Origin: UBA5186 sp040005095
Lineage (GTDB): Bacteria; Actinomycetota; Thermoleophilia; Gaiellales; Gaiellaceae
Direction: 5' to 3'
DNA: 33,167 nucleotides
NCBI GenBank assembly: GCA_040005095.1
Contig: JBDTZN010000016.1
Coordinates: 1-33,167, forward strand
The notes below the pieces were generated by a model. It worked only from the letters and a program-made list of their open reading frames with translations, searched no databases and had not been told where the DNA came from. Each line of letters opens with the position of its first letter. The stretch's first letter is position 1. Below are positions 1 to 7,736 of this stretch, one piece after another. A program made the position numbers and the translations under genes.

Positions 1-868
1 CGCGGAGCTCGGAGACGACCATGCGGACGCGCGAGCCGCGAGGCCCGACGCAGGCGCCGACAGGGTCGACGCCCTGGGCGTGCGACTCGACGGCGATCTT
101 CGAGCGGTAGCCGGGCTCGCGGGCGACGCCGCGGATCTCGACGAGGCCGTCGGCGATCTCGGGAACCTCGAGCTCGAACAGCGTCTTGATCAGCTCGGGA
201 TCGCGCCGCGACAGGATCACCTGCGGGCCCTTCGTCCCGGAGCGGACCTCGGTGATCACAGCCTTGATGCGGGAGCCTTGCTCGTAGCGCTCGCCGTCGA
301 CCTGCTCGGAGCGCGGGAGCAGCGCCTCCACCTTGCCAAGGTCGACGAGCACGTTGTTGCGGTCGCCCGCCTGCTGGACGATTCCCGTCACGACCTCGCC
401 CTGCCGGTCGATGTACTCGTCGTACATCATGGCGCGCTCGGCCTCGCGGATCCGCTGCAGGATGACCTGCTTGGCGGTCTGCGCCGCGATGCGGCCGAAG
501 TTCTCGGGCGTCACGTCCTCGCGCTTCACGTCGCTGTCGGGGATGTCGGACCAGTCGATGTCGAGCTCGTCGTCGGAGATGAGCGTGTGCGAGCGCTCGC
601 CGGTTTCGACCTCGAGCGCCTCCAGCTCGTCGAGCTTGCGCTCGCGGGCGTCGTCGATCAGGCGCTCTTCCACGTCGGGCGGGAGCTCGATCGAGAAGAC
701 ACGGAAGTCTCCCTCGTCGTCGAGCTCGACCGTCGCGTGGCGCGACGCGCCGGGAATCTTCTTGTAGGCGGCGAGGAGGGCGTCCTCGAGCGCATTGACG
801 AGGGTGCCGCTCTCGATCCCCTTCTCGCGCTCGATCTCGCGGACGGCCTCGATGATCTCCTGGGTCAT
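1..868 (-). CDS. nusA: Transcription termination/antitermination factor NusA (3' part cut by window edge)
   Basis: NusA binds RNA polymerase and nascent RNA, promoting pausing, hairpin-dependent termination and rRNA antitermination. The visible 289 codons begin MTQEIIEAVREIEREKG and give the whole N-terminal RNAP-binding domain (about residues 1-135), the S1 domain (about 138-210, with GEVVTGIVQQ and LPRSEQV) and the beginning of the first KH domain (GPRG loop near the edge). The second KH domain lies outside the window, so this is partial, not truncated. The ATG at 868 is 5 nt after the rimP stop with an AGGTAAG-type ribosome site, so rimP and nusA form one operon, as in most bacteria. The leader hairpin at 1347-1368 may regulate both. 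Confidence 0.97.
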   Translation of the reverse strand, partial: MTQEIIEAVREIEREKGIESGTLVNALEDALLAAYKKIPGASRHATVELDDEGDFRVFSIELPPDVEERLIDDARERKLDELEALEVETGERSHTLISDDELDIDWSDIPDSDVKREDVTPENFGRIAAQTAKQVILQRIREAERAMMYDEYIDRQGEVVTGIVQQAGDRNNVLVDLGKVEALLPRSEQVDGERYEQGSRIKAVITEVRSGTKGPQVILSRRDPELIKTLFELEVPEIADGLVEIRGVAREPGYRSKIAVESHAQGVDPVGACVGPRGSRVRMVVSELR

Positions 869-873
869 TCGTC

Positions 874-1329
874 TTACCTGCTTTCGGGAGTCGCGATGAG
901 GTTGCCCCGGACGATCGAGTCGTACGGGATTTCGATGGGCTCGTCGGCGGCCTCGGCCGCGAGCCGAACGCTGCGCTCGTCGGCGTCGACGATCTCGCCG
1001 CGGAAGCGCTTGCGGCCGCCGATCTCCTGAGAAGTGCGGACCGCGGCGCGCTTGCCGACGACGCTGCGGAAATGCTCGGGCTTGCGGAGCGGCCGTTCGG
1101 AGCCCGGCGACGAGACGTCGATGCCGTAGGTGCGCCGGAATGGGTCGAGCACGGACGTCACGCGCTGGCAGAGCGCGTGGTCGACACCCTGAGGATGGTC
1201 GATGAAGACACAGAAACGGTCGGGTGCGAGCAGCTCGACAGCGAGCACCTCGGTGCCCGGGATGCTCTGCTCTACGAGCTGGGAGATCTGGCGCTCCAGC
1301 TCGCGCTCCTTCGTGTGTACGTCGGCCAT
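874..1329 (-). CDS. rimP: Ribosome maturation factor RimP
   Basis: RimP assists maturation of the 30S subunit. The 151-aa product has the family's usual length, with the N-terminal alpha/beta domain (EVLAVELL, then FIDHPQGVDHALCQRVT) and the diagnostic VSSPGSERPLRKPEHF segment near residues 85-100, followed by the C-terminal SH3-like barrel (GKRAAVRT to YDSIVRGNLI). The frame stays open upstream, but the ATG at 1329 is chosen because a GAGAGGAG ribosome site lies directly ahead of it and the protein then begins like other RimP proteins. The upstream extension would read through the leader hairpin. It ends 5 nt before nusA. Confidence 0.96.
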   Translation of the reverse strand: MADVHTKERELERQISQLVEQSIPGTEVLAVELLAPDRFCVFIDHPQGVDHALCQRVTSVLDPFRRTYGIDVSSPGSERPLRKPEHFRSVVGKRAAVRTSQEIGGRKRFRGEIVDADERSVRLAAEAADEPIEIPYDSIVRGNLIATPESR

Positions 1330-1346
1330 GCTCTCGCTCCTCTCAC

Positions 1347-1368
1347 AAAAAATGGGCCCGCAGGCCCA
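1347..1368 (-). terminator. Intrinsic terminator or attenuator in the rimP-nusA leader
   Basis: On the minus strand a perfect 6-bp stem TGGGCC/GGCCCA (1368-1363 with 1358-1353) closes a 4-nt loop and is followed by six T (1352-1347). G-U pairs could extend the stem into the T-run. It is 57 nt after the dtd stop and only 17 nt before the rimP ATG. Position allows two roles: terminator of the upstream operon, or an attenuator read through to express rimP-nusA. Which applies depends on where rimP transcription starts; a TACACT box at 1405-1400 is a weak -10 candidate that would place the hairpin inside the leader. Confidence 0.75.
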
Positions 1369-1424
1369 CCTCGAAAACCGCTCGAAATGTGGTGTCAGAA
1401 GTGTAGCAAGCGCCTGATCGCCTG

Positions 1425-1862
1425 CTACGAGTCCAGGATGATCGTCACTGGCCCGGCGTTCACCAGCTCGACGTCCATCCGGGCTCCGAAGACGCCGCGC
1501 CCCACAATCACGCCCTCGGCCTCGAGAGCGGCGGAGAACTCCTCCCAAAGCGGCTCGGCCTCGTCGGGCGGCGCGGCAGCGGTGAAGCTCGGCCGGTTGC
1601 CCTTGCTCGTCTCCGCGATCAACGTGAACTGGCTGACCGAGAGCACGGAGCCGCCAGTGTCGAGCACGCTGCGGTCGAAGCGTCCGTCGTCTGCCTCGAA
1701 GACCCGCAGCCGCGAGACCTTGGCGGCGAGCCTGCGCACGGTCGCGGAATCGTCGCCGCGGGCGATCCCGACCAGTGCGACGAGGCCAGGCCCGATCTCG
1801 GCTCGCAGCTCGCCGCCGACGCGCAAGCGCGCCTCGGTCACGCGCTGACAGACGACGCGCAT
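1425..1862 (-). CDS. dtd: D-aminoacyl-tRNA deacylase
   Basis: DTD hydrolyses D-amino acids (and glycine from tRNA-Ala) off mischarged tRNAs as a chiral proofreading step. The product is 145 aa, the standard size, starting MRVVCQRVTEARLRV. The two signature motifs are present: SQFTL at 77-81 and the Gly-cisPro motif in NAGPVT at 135-140. The ATG at 1862 is preferred over starts further upstream in the same frame because those add about 36 residues unlike the family and overlap the upstream membrane-protein gene, which ends 10 nt before. It is last in the minus-strand run before the rimP leader. Confidence 0.96.
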   Translation of the reverse strand: MRVVCQRVTEARLRVGGELRAEIGPGLVALVGIARGDDSATVRRLAAKVSRLRVFEADDGRFDRSVLDTGGSVLSVSQFTLIAETSKGNRPSFTAAAPPDEAEPLWEEFSAALEAEGVIVGRGVFGARMDVELVNAGPVTIILDS

Positions 1863-1872
1863 CGCCCGTGGA

Positions 1873-3174
1873 TCAGCGGGTCGCGGTCGCGGGAGCGGCT
1901 GCCTGCGACTCAGTCGGCGTAGCGGAGGCGAGCTCGGTCTTCCACTTGTCGGCCTTGCGCTCGAGTGCATTCACGAGCAGCGCCGGGGTCAGGCCGAACA
2001 CGGCGGCTGCCAGGATCCCGCCCGGGTTCTGACCGAGATCGAAGACTTCCGTCAGTTGCGGAGCCGCTCCACCCTTCGTCGTGTTGAGCGACAACAGCAG
2101 CGACGTTACGACGACGCCGCCGATCGCCGCGAGGCCGGAGAAGAGCGGCGTTGCGATGAGGCGCACGGTCGTGAAGTCGATCGTCTCGCTGACCGCGATC
2201 GCGGGCGTGGCGAATCTCGAGTGCAGTCGTTTGAACAGCCCGACGAGCGCGCCGACCGTGTAGAAGACGACGCCCGCGATGATGTTCTTCGGCTCGGCGC
2301 CGGCGAAGAGCGCAATGCCGAGGAGCAGGTACGCCATCAACCCGGTGAAGAGGACGGTGCCGAACAGCTGGTTCCGCACCGTCGTCAGCTCCTCGCGACG
2401 GGAATCGCGGAAGCTGTTCAAGGATGCACGCGTCCACCGGAGGACCGCAGCCGCCTGCTCAGGCGACAACACCGGCGCAGGGGCCGGCGGCGACGGGAGC
2501 AGGACTGGCAGTCCCTTTTCGATCACCGGCCCTCCGAGACCGCGGATCGCCTCGTCGAGCCAGCGGACCTGATCCACCCAGCCCGGCACGTGCGACTCGT
2601 TTAGAGCCGCACGATCGACCAGCGCGACGTAGACGGCGTCTTCGCCTTGCGTCGGCAACTGCGCTTCCTCGGCCGCATGGATAAGCCGCCGCACAGCGTC
2701 GTAGCCGGCGCCGGTCGCCCACGGCACGCCGGTCGCCGCGGGATAGCCCCAGAGCCCGAGGGCGCTTTCCGCGGCGGCGAGCGGATGCTCCGCGTCGGGG
2801 TCGTAGGGCGCACCGTGCTTGGACATCCGCCCGCGCAGCGCAAGAGCACGGGCCGCAAGCTGTGAGTACGTCCCCGTGTCGGCCGTCCTCGCGTCGCCGA
2901 AGCGGCGGAAGAACGGCGCGGCGAGGGTCCACGCCGTGAACGCGATCAGCGTGCCGAAGATGAACGCGCGACGAGGGCTTTGATTGACCCAGATGTCTCG
3001 CCCCAGGAGGGCGAGCATCATCGTTGTCGCACCGGCGGCACCTGGGAGCATGATCGAGGTCACGAGCAAGCCGGCGGGGTACTTCGAATTCCGCGTGAAG
3101 ATCGGTGACGCGCGGGGTTCCGGCGGTGTCGGCGGTGAGGCAGTCATCAGGGAAAACGGTGACAGAACGCGCAC
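1873..3174 (-). CDS. Unrecognised multi-pass membrane protein
   Basis: I do not recognise this 433-aa protein. Hydrophobic segments suggest two N-terminal membrane helices (about residues 35-57 and 70-92), a soluble middle of about 180 residues rich in Ala and Pro, then helices near 275-295, 300-318, 345-370 and 385-405 and a basic, Ala/Thr-rich tail. No enzyme motif is visible. The start is uncertain: a GTG at 3174 is the longest option, while an ATG at 3147 removes nine residues; an AGGAGG at 3196-3201 is too far upstream for either. It lies 36 nt after the TPR gene and 10 nt before dtd, so it is probably co-transcribed with both. Coding is supported by length, packing and consistent helices. 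Confidence 0.75.
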   Translation of the reverse strand: MRVLSPFSLMTASPPTPPEPRASPIFTRNSKYPAGLLVTSIMLPGAAGATTMMLALLGRDIWVNQSPRRAFIFGTLIAFTAWTLAAPFFRRFGDARTADTGTYSQLAARALALRGRMSKHGAPYDPDAEHPLAAAESALGLWGYPAATGVPWATGAGYDAVRRLIHAAEEAQLPTQGEDAVYVALVDRAALNESHVPGWVDQVRWLDEAIRGLGGPVIEKGLPVLLPSPPAPAPVLSPEQAAAVLRWTRASLNSFRDSRREELTTVRNQLFGTVLFTGLMAYLLLGIALFAGAEPKNIIAGVVFYTVGALVGLFKRLHSRFATPAIAVSETIDFTTVRLIATPLFSGLAAIGGVVVTSLLLSLNTTKGGAAPQLTEVFDLGQNPGGILAAAVFGLTPALLVNALERKADKWKTELASATPTESQAAAPATATR

Positions 3175-3210
3175 CGGCGTTCAACTGAGCCCTGCCTCCT
3201 GGCGACGGAG

Positions 3211-3561
3211 CTACCCGAGGTCGCGGATGCGCGACGCGTAGTGTGCGTCGCCCGGGCGCAGCGAGCTCGCGAGCTTGTAGTGCCCGTTCGCCTCGTTGTC
3301 GCGGCCCTGCTTCTCGAGCGCGCGGCCGAGCGCGTAGTGCGCGTAATCGTCCGCGGGCGCCAGCTCCAGCATCGCTCGGAACTCGGCCTCGGCCTCGGCC
3401 CAGCGGCGGGTGCGGAAGTACGCGATCCCCAGCGCCTCGCGGATGGACGCCTTGTCGGGCTCGCGGCTCTTTGCCTTCTCGAGCGCCAGCGTCGCGTCGC
3501 CGGCCCGGCCCTTCGCGAGCGCCTCGCGCCCCTTTTGAAACAGGTTGTACGTCTCGGTCAT
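3211..3561 (-). CDS. Small tetratricopeptide-repeat protein
   Basis: The 116-aa product is almost entirely TPR helices: repeats of about 34 residues with the A8-G-A20-P32 pattern are visible (ALGIAYFRTRRWAEAEAEF, LELAPADDYAHYALGRALEKQG). TPR arrays mediate protein-protein contacts; no signal peptide or membrane segment is seen, so it is probably cytoplasmic. Its ATG at 3561 overlaps the stop of the nucleotidyltransferase gene in an ATGA, implying translational coupling, so a partner may be the nucleotidyltransferase or a membrane protein of this cluster. The exact role cannot be read from the sequence. Confidence 0.85.
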   Translation of the reverse strand: MTETYNLFQKGREALAKGRAGDATLALEKAKSREPDKASIREALGIAYFRTRRWAEAEAEFRAMLELAPADDYAHYALGRALEKQGRDNEANGHYKLASSLRPGDAHYASRIRDLG

Positions 3562-4265
3562 AGGGACTCCAGGTAGGTGAAGTTCTCCTGTGCCAAGTCA
3601 AGCGGATACGTCAAATCCCGCGTCGGGCCGATCTCGACGCCGGCGATCTCGAGTCCGTCGTCGACAGCTCGCTGGAAGAGCTCGGCGAGCTCGTACGGTG
3701 GGCCACCGAGCCCTTCGAGGTACTGCGCTGTGGCGGCCGTGAGCAACCAGAGCGGCGCGCCCGAGAGTGGATTGGCGGGGTCGTCGTCGAGGACACGCAT
3801 CACCCGGCCGTCGTCGACCCGCGTCGCCCATCGGTGCGGTGGATCCGGCGGCGGGTCTCGGCGGACTGCGATGGCGCCCGCGACATCGCGGCGTTCGACC
3901 GTTTCGACGAAGCGCGTCACGTCACCCGAGGTGAAGAGCGTGTCGGCGCCGCAGGTCAGGAACGGCGGAGTCGCACCGGCGCCGAGCGCGGCGCGAACGG
4001 CGCCCGCCGACCCGTCCAGCTCGGGCTGCTCCGCGTAGCGAAGCTCCAGCCCGAATCCGGACCCGTCGCCGAGGAGCGCACTGATCTGCTCCCCGAGATG
4101 GCGGACGACGATCCAGGCGCGCTCGACTCCCGCCGCCCGGAGCTCGCGGAGCAGCGTCGCGATCACGGGACGACCGTCGAGCGGGAGCACGGGCTTGGCG
4201 AAGCGCTCGGTGAACGGGCGCAGGCGCAGGCCCTCGCCGGCCGCCATCACCACCGCGTCGTTCAT
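3558..4265 (-). CDS. Sugar-phosphate nucleotidyltransferase (NDP-sugar pyrophosphorylase family)
   Basis: This 235-aa protein belongs to the NTP-transferase family that couples a sugar 1-phosphate to an NTP, releasing pyrophosphate. The nucleotide-binding signature is at the N-terminus: MAAGEGLRLRPFT (GxGxRLxP) with the following Lys in FAKPVLPLDGRP (about residue 24). A TCGADTLF segment near residue 105 matches the metal-binding Asp loop. There is no left-handed beta-helix acyltransferase domain, so it is not GlmU, and the substrate cannot be assigned. It overlaps the transglutaminase gene upstream and the TPR gene downstream by 4 nt each, so all are likely made from one message. Confidence 0.9.
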   Translation of the reverse strand: MNDAVVMAAGEGLRLRPFTERFAKPVLPLDGRPVIATLLRELRAAGVERAWIVVRHLGEQISALLGDGSGFGLELRYAEQPELDGSAGAVRAALGAGATPPFLTCGADTLFTSGDVTRFVETVERRDVAGAIAVRRDPPPDPPHRWATRVDDGRVMRVLDDDPANPLSGAPLWLLTAATAQYLEGLGGPPYELAELFQRAVDDGLEIAGVEIGPTRDLTYPLDLAQENFTYLESL

Positions 4266-6538
4266 CCCGACAGGAAGCCGAGCGAGCGCAGCGAGAGGAG
4301 CCCGCGGATGCGATCGCGGGCCGCGAGGCGGCGGCGCATCCGTGCTCTCAGCCGGCGGAGCTCGCGTCGGGCGCTGCGAGCCGCACGGCCCGACTGCGCC
4401 GGCGGGCCGTAGCGCGCCGCGGCAGCGGCTCGGACAAATGCGGCGGAGTCCACGGCAAGCTCGGCTCGGGCGGCCTCCCCGACGTCCTCGAGCGTCGCCC
4501 CGGCCGGCAGGAGCACGCCCTGGTCGACGAGGTAGTCAGCGAGCTCGCTGCGGCACGCCCCGGCGATCCGCCGGGGATCGCGGGTCAGGTGACGCCGTCC
4601 GCGCCGCAGCGCCTTCAGCAGCACGATCGCCCCGAGGAGCGCGAGCGCGACGAGCGCGAGCAGCTTCAGGAGGCTCCCGCCCGCGCGCCCGCTCGGGAGG
4701 CCGACGCTCGTGCCTCCGGGTGCGTCGGGTGTGCGCGAGAGGCTGCGACGATCGACTCCGCGCTGGCCGAAGCTGCCGTTCAGCTTGATGTCCGCAGGGT
4801 CTTGTCCGCCCGTGACCGCTGCGCCGAGGTACTTGGCGATCGAGCTGAGGTCGAAGCGGGGCGAGGAAACGCTGTACGTCGCGCTCAGCGAGCCGCGGCC
4901 CGGGGTGGGATCGAACGGGAGCCAGCCGTAGCCGGCGAACCAGACCTCGACCCAGGTGTGCGCATCGTGGTCGGTCACCGTCCACTCGCCCTTCCCAGCG
5001 TCGTACGTCCCGCTCGTGAACCCTGCGGCGACGCGCGCGGGAATCCCGAGGTAGCGGAGCATCATCGCCATCGCCCCTGCGTAGTGCTGGCAGTAGCCCG
5101 CCTTCGTCCGCATGACGAAGTCGACGAGCGGCGGCGCGCCGACGGCCTGCGGCGGAGACTGGTCGTAGCGGAACCCGCCGGCGGCGCGGAACCAGGTCTC
5201 GAGGCTCGCAACAGCGGCGAACGGACTCTTCGCGTCGCCCGCGATCTGCTGCGCCTTCGCCTCGAGCGGCCGGTAGGCGTCGAAGATGTACTGGGTGGAA
5301 GCGCCGTCGAGCAGGAACCGGAGGCGCGCGCGCCGGTTTGGCTCGCCGAAGGCGGGCACCGCGTCGATGCCCGGGACCCTGAGGAAGCCTTCGGCGGCGA
5401 TCGCCGCTGGATAGCGCGGCTGCGAGCGCGCGAGCTGCGCGGGCGTCGGATCGGGCGCGTAGCTCCAAGCGCTGTACCGCTGGTCGCGCGTCAGGCCCGA
5501 GCTGACGAGCGCGATGTTGCCCCGCCCGTATCGGGTCGCTGCGCCGTGCGTGTCGTAGGCGACCGGGACGCTCGCAGCGACCAGGTGCGCGTCGCGCAAC
5601 GCCTTGACGGTCACTTCCTGCCGGATCCAGCGGCGGCGGTTCGACGCGGTGGGCGGCTCGAGCGCGGCGGCAAGGTCCGGGCGCGCCATCGGCTCGACGG
5701 CCTCGACCCAGCCGATCCCGTTGAAGCCCTCGAGCGTGGTGGCGCGCCAGTAGAGCGACGTCGGCGGCGCTTTCACCTTCAGCACGACGGTCTGCTTCTT
5801 GGGGTAGCGGAACCCTGTGTACGTCGAATCCCAGACGTAGCGGACGCCGACCGCCGTGTCGGGGCGCGTGTAGAAGTCCCAGGCCTGCCAGCGCAGGAAC
5901 TCCGCCTTCGCGAGCGCGGGCGACGAGGACGCCGCGAGCGCAGCGAGCACGACCGCAGCGGCCGGCACGAGAGCGCGCCGCACTCCCGTCAGGCTCCGGG
6001 CTCCCAGCCCCGCGAGCAGCAGGAGCAGCGCCAGCAGGATCCATGTCCCGCGTGCGAGCTCGTGCCCGCCGCTGAGCAGCGTCGCCGGCCAGCCCGCTCC
6101 GGCGACCAGGACGAGCCCGGCGGTCATCGCCCGCCGCGCGGCGATCGCAGCTGCGAGTGCGAGGCAGAAGCCAAAGACGGCCAGGAGGATGACGCCTTGC
6201 ATCCCCGGATGGCCGGAGGGGTCGACGGGAACCTCGTAGTCGTAGAAGTCGAGGAAGCCGTTGCTGAAGCGCGTGAGCAGCGGGCCGAAGAAGTCGTGGC
6301 GACCGTCGAACGGGCGCGCGTCGAGCCAGGAGACGGCAAGCGCCGTGGAGGCCGCGGCGGCGAGCCCGCCCACGCAGAGCGCGATCCTGAGCCACCAGCG
6401 CCGGGCGAGCGCCGGGAGCAAGGCAAGCGCGAGGATCAGCACGAGCTGGAGCCTCGACCCATGCGGGCGCTCGAGCCGCGTCCAGTCGAGCGCGATCACG
6501 AGTGCGGGCAGCACGTACAGGAGGGCAGTTCTACGCAC
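4262..6538 (-). CDS. Membrane-anchored transglutaminase-like protein (TgpA type)
   Basis: The 758-aa product has about seven N-terminal membrane helices (residues 4-212), a large extracytoplasmic domain with a transglutaminase-like core, and a C-terminal helix (about 620-640) followed by a cytoplasmic DUF4129-like tail. The papain-like triad is visible: Cys483 in AGYCQHY, His527 in DAHTWVEV and Asp543 in FDPTPG. Such proteins recur beside MoxR ATPases and DUF58 proteins; their physiological substrates are largely unknown. The GTG at 6538 is chosen because a GGGGAGG ribosome site lies about 7 nt upstream and the overlap with the DUF58 gene is then only 8 nt; longer forms would cover more of that gene. 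Confidence 0.9.
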   Translation of the reverse strand: MRRTALLYVLPALVIALDWTRLERPHGSRLQLVLILALALLPALARRWWLRIALCVGGLAAAASTALAVSWLDARPFDGRHDFFGPLLTRFSNGFLDFYDYEVPVDPSGHPGMQGVILLAVFGFCLALAAAIAARRAMTAGLVLVAGAGWPATLLSGGHELARGTWILLALLLLLAGLGARSLTGVRRALVPAAAVVLAALAASSSPALAKAEFLRWQAWDFYTRPDTAVGVRYVWDSTYTGFRYPKKQTVVLKVKAPPTSLYWRATTLEGFNGIGWVEAVEPMARPDLAAALEPPTASNRRRWIRQEVTVKALRDAHLVAASVPVAYDTHGAATRYGRGNIALVSSGLTRDQRYSAWSYAPDPTPAQLARSQPRYPAAIAAEGFLRVPGIDAVPAFGEPNRRARLRFLLDGASTQYIFDAYRPLEAKAQQIAGDAKSPFAAVASLETWFRAAGGFRYDQSPPQAVGAPPLVDFVMRTKAGYCQHYAGAMAMMLRYLGIPARVAAGFTSGTYDAGKGEWTVTDHDAHTWVEVWFAGYGWLPFDPTPGRGSLSATYSVSSPRFDLSSIAKYLGAAVTGGQDPADIKLNGSFGQRGVDRRSLSRTPDAPGGTSVGLPSGRAGGSLLKLLALVALALLGAIVLLKALRRGRRHLTRDPRRIAGACRSELADYLVDQGVLLPAGATLEDVGEAARAELAVDSAAFVRAAAAARYGPPAQSGRAARSARRELRRLRARMRRRLAARDRIRGLLSLRSLGFLSG

Positions 6539-7736
6539 GCAGCGCCTCCCCGGCGGCCGGCCGCCCCGAGAGAGCCGCCGCGAGGTCGTCCCCTCGCCGC
6601 ACGATCGCGACGGCAACGCCGGCGGCCTGGAGCCGGAGCAGCTCAGGCTCCGGAGAGCCGCGTCCCTTCGGGCCGAAGCTTGCTGCGTCGACGTAAACGA
6701 TCGACACCGCGCGCCGAGCGAGCGCCCGCTGGATCAGCCGATCGGCGAGGCCGGGAGCGAGTCGCGCGGTCACGATCGCGAGCTCGAGCGCGCGGACGGC
6801 GGAGTTTCCCTCGCGGCCGAGCAGCGCGGTGACCGGCGTCGTCGCGGTCGGCTCGACCGACGCGAGCACCTCCAGCGCGCTCCACCACTCGCCGGCGTCG
6901 GAGTGGACGCGATGTGACTCGGCCGCTGCCGCGTTGACGATCAGCACGGCACGCCGTCCGCGCTTTGCATGCGCATGGAGCAGCGAGCCCGCTGCCCGCA
7001 CCTGCACGTCGAAGCTCTCCCCGACCACGGCCGCCGCGTCTCCGTCGAGCAGGACCGCGACCTCGTCGCGCGGCGCGTCCTCCAGCTCCTTGACCATCAA
7101 CTGCCCGCGGCGCGCGGTCGTCGGCCAGTGCACCTTCCGCAGGGACTCGCCCTGCTCGTACTCGCGGACGCTGTGGAGGTCGAAGCCGCTCGGGCGACGC
7201 AGGAGCAGGCGGCGGCCGTCCTGCGCGTGCGCGCCCGACTCGCTGAAGAGGCGGTCGAGCTCGACCAGGCGTGGATAGACGAGGATCGTGCCGGCCGCGC
7301 GCAGCGGAACGAGCTGCCGCTCGAGGCCGAACGGATCCTCGACGACCGCCGTGGCCTCCTCGAGGACGTACCGGCCGCGCGGCAGCGCCTTCAGCACGTA
7401 GCCGCCGACCAGGTCGCCGCCACGGCGCTCCAGCTGGCTGCGGCGCTCGCCGACCTTTGCGATCCGCTCCATGATCGTGACGCCGGGCGGCGGTACGCGC
7501 CCGTCCAGCCGCAGCAGCAGGTCGACCTGGACGTCGTCGCCCTCCTCCTCCCCGCCCCGTCCCGCCTCACGGCGCAGCTCCGCCGGGCCGACGGCGAGCC
7601 GCACCCAGCCCCAGGCAACCGCCACCGCCAGCAGCAGCCCGACAGCGACGGGATAGAGGGGCTGCGATCCAAAGGCCCAGGCGGCGACGTAGATGGCGAA
7701 GCCAAGGCCGAGTGCGAGCTTGCCGCGCGCGGTCAC
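6531..7736 (-). CDS. DUF58 domain protein (MoxR partner, von Willebrand-like fold)
   Basis: The 401-aa protein starts with two membrane helices (about residues 8-45) and carries the conserved DUF58 segment FDLHSVREYEQGESLRKVHW near residue 190, followed by a von Willebrand factor A-like C-terminal half (VAVLLDGDAA). DUF58 proteins are regularly encoded with MoxR AAA+ ATPases and are thought to be their membrane-linked partners. The GTG at 7736 forms a GTGA overlap with the moxR stop, which fixes the start; the much longer open frame upstream lies on top of moxR and is rejected. The gene is the middle member of the moxR-DUF58-transglutaminase cassette. Confidence 0.92.
   Translation of the reverse strand: MTARGKLALGLGFAIYVAAWAFGSQPLYPVAVGLLLAVAVAWGWVRLAVGPAELRREAGRGGEEEGDDVQVDLLLRLDGRVPPPGVTIMERIAKVGERRSQLERRGGDLVGGYVLKALPRGRYVLEEATAVVEDPFGLERQLVPLRAAGTILVYPRLVELDRLFSESGAHAQDGRRLLLRRPSGFDLHSVREYEQGESLRKVHWPTTARRGQLMVKELEDAPRDEVAVLLDGDAAAVVGESFDVQVRAAGSLLHAHAKRGRRAVLIVNAAAAESHRVHSDAGEWWSALEVLASVEPTATTPVTALLGREGNSAVRALELAIVTARLAPGLADRLIQRALARRAVSIVYVDAASFGPKGRGSPEPELLRLQAAGVAVAIVRRGDDLAAALSGRPAAGEALRA

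Noticed and set aside
80..1030. Long plus-strand open frame opposite nusA
   Set aside because: It is the antisense shadow of nusA, whose domains and ribosome site are clear; the plus-strand translation is low-complexity Leu/Asp/Arg-rich sequence.
4589..6832. 747-codon plus-strand frame opposite the transglutaminase gene
   Set aside because: The GC-rich reverse strand stays open by codon bias; the translation is Arg/Glu-rich without domains, whereas the minus strand shows a full catalytic triad.
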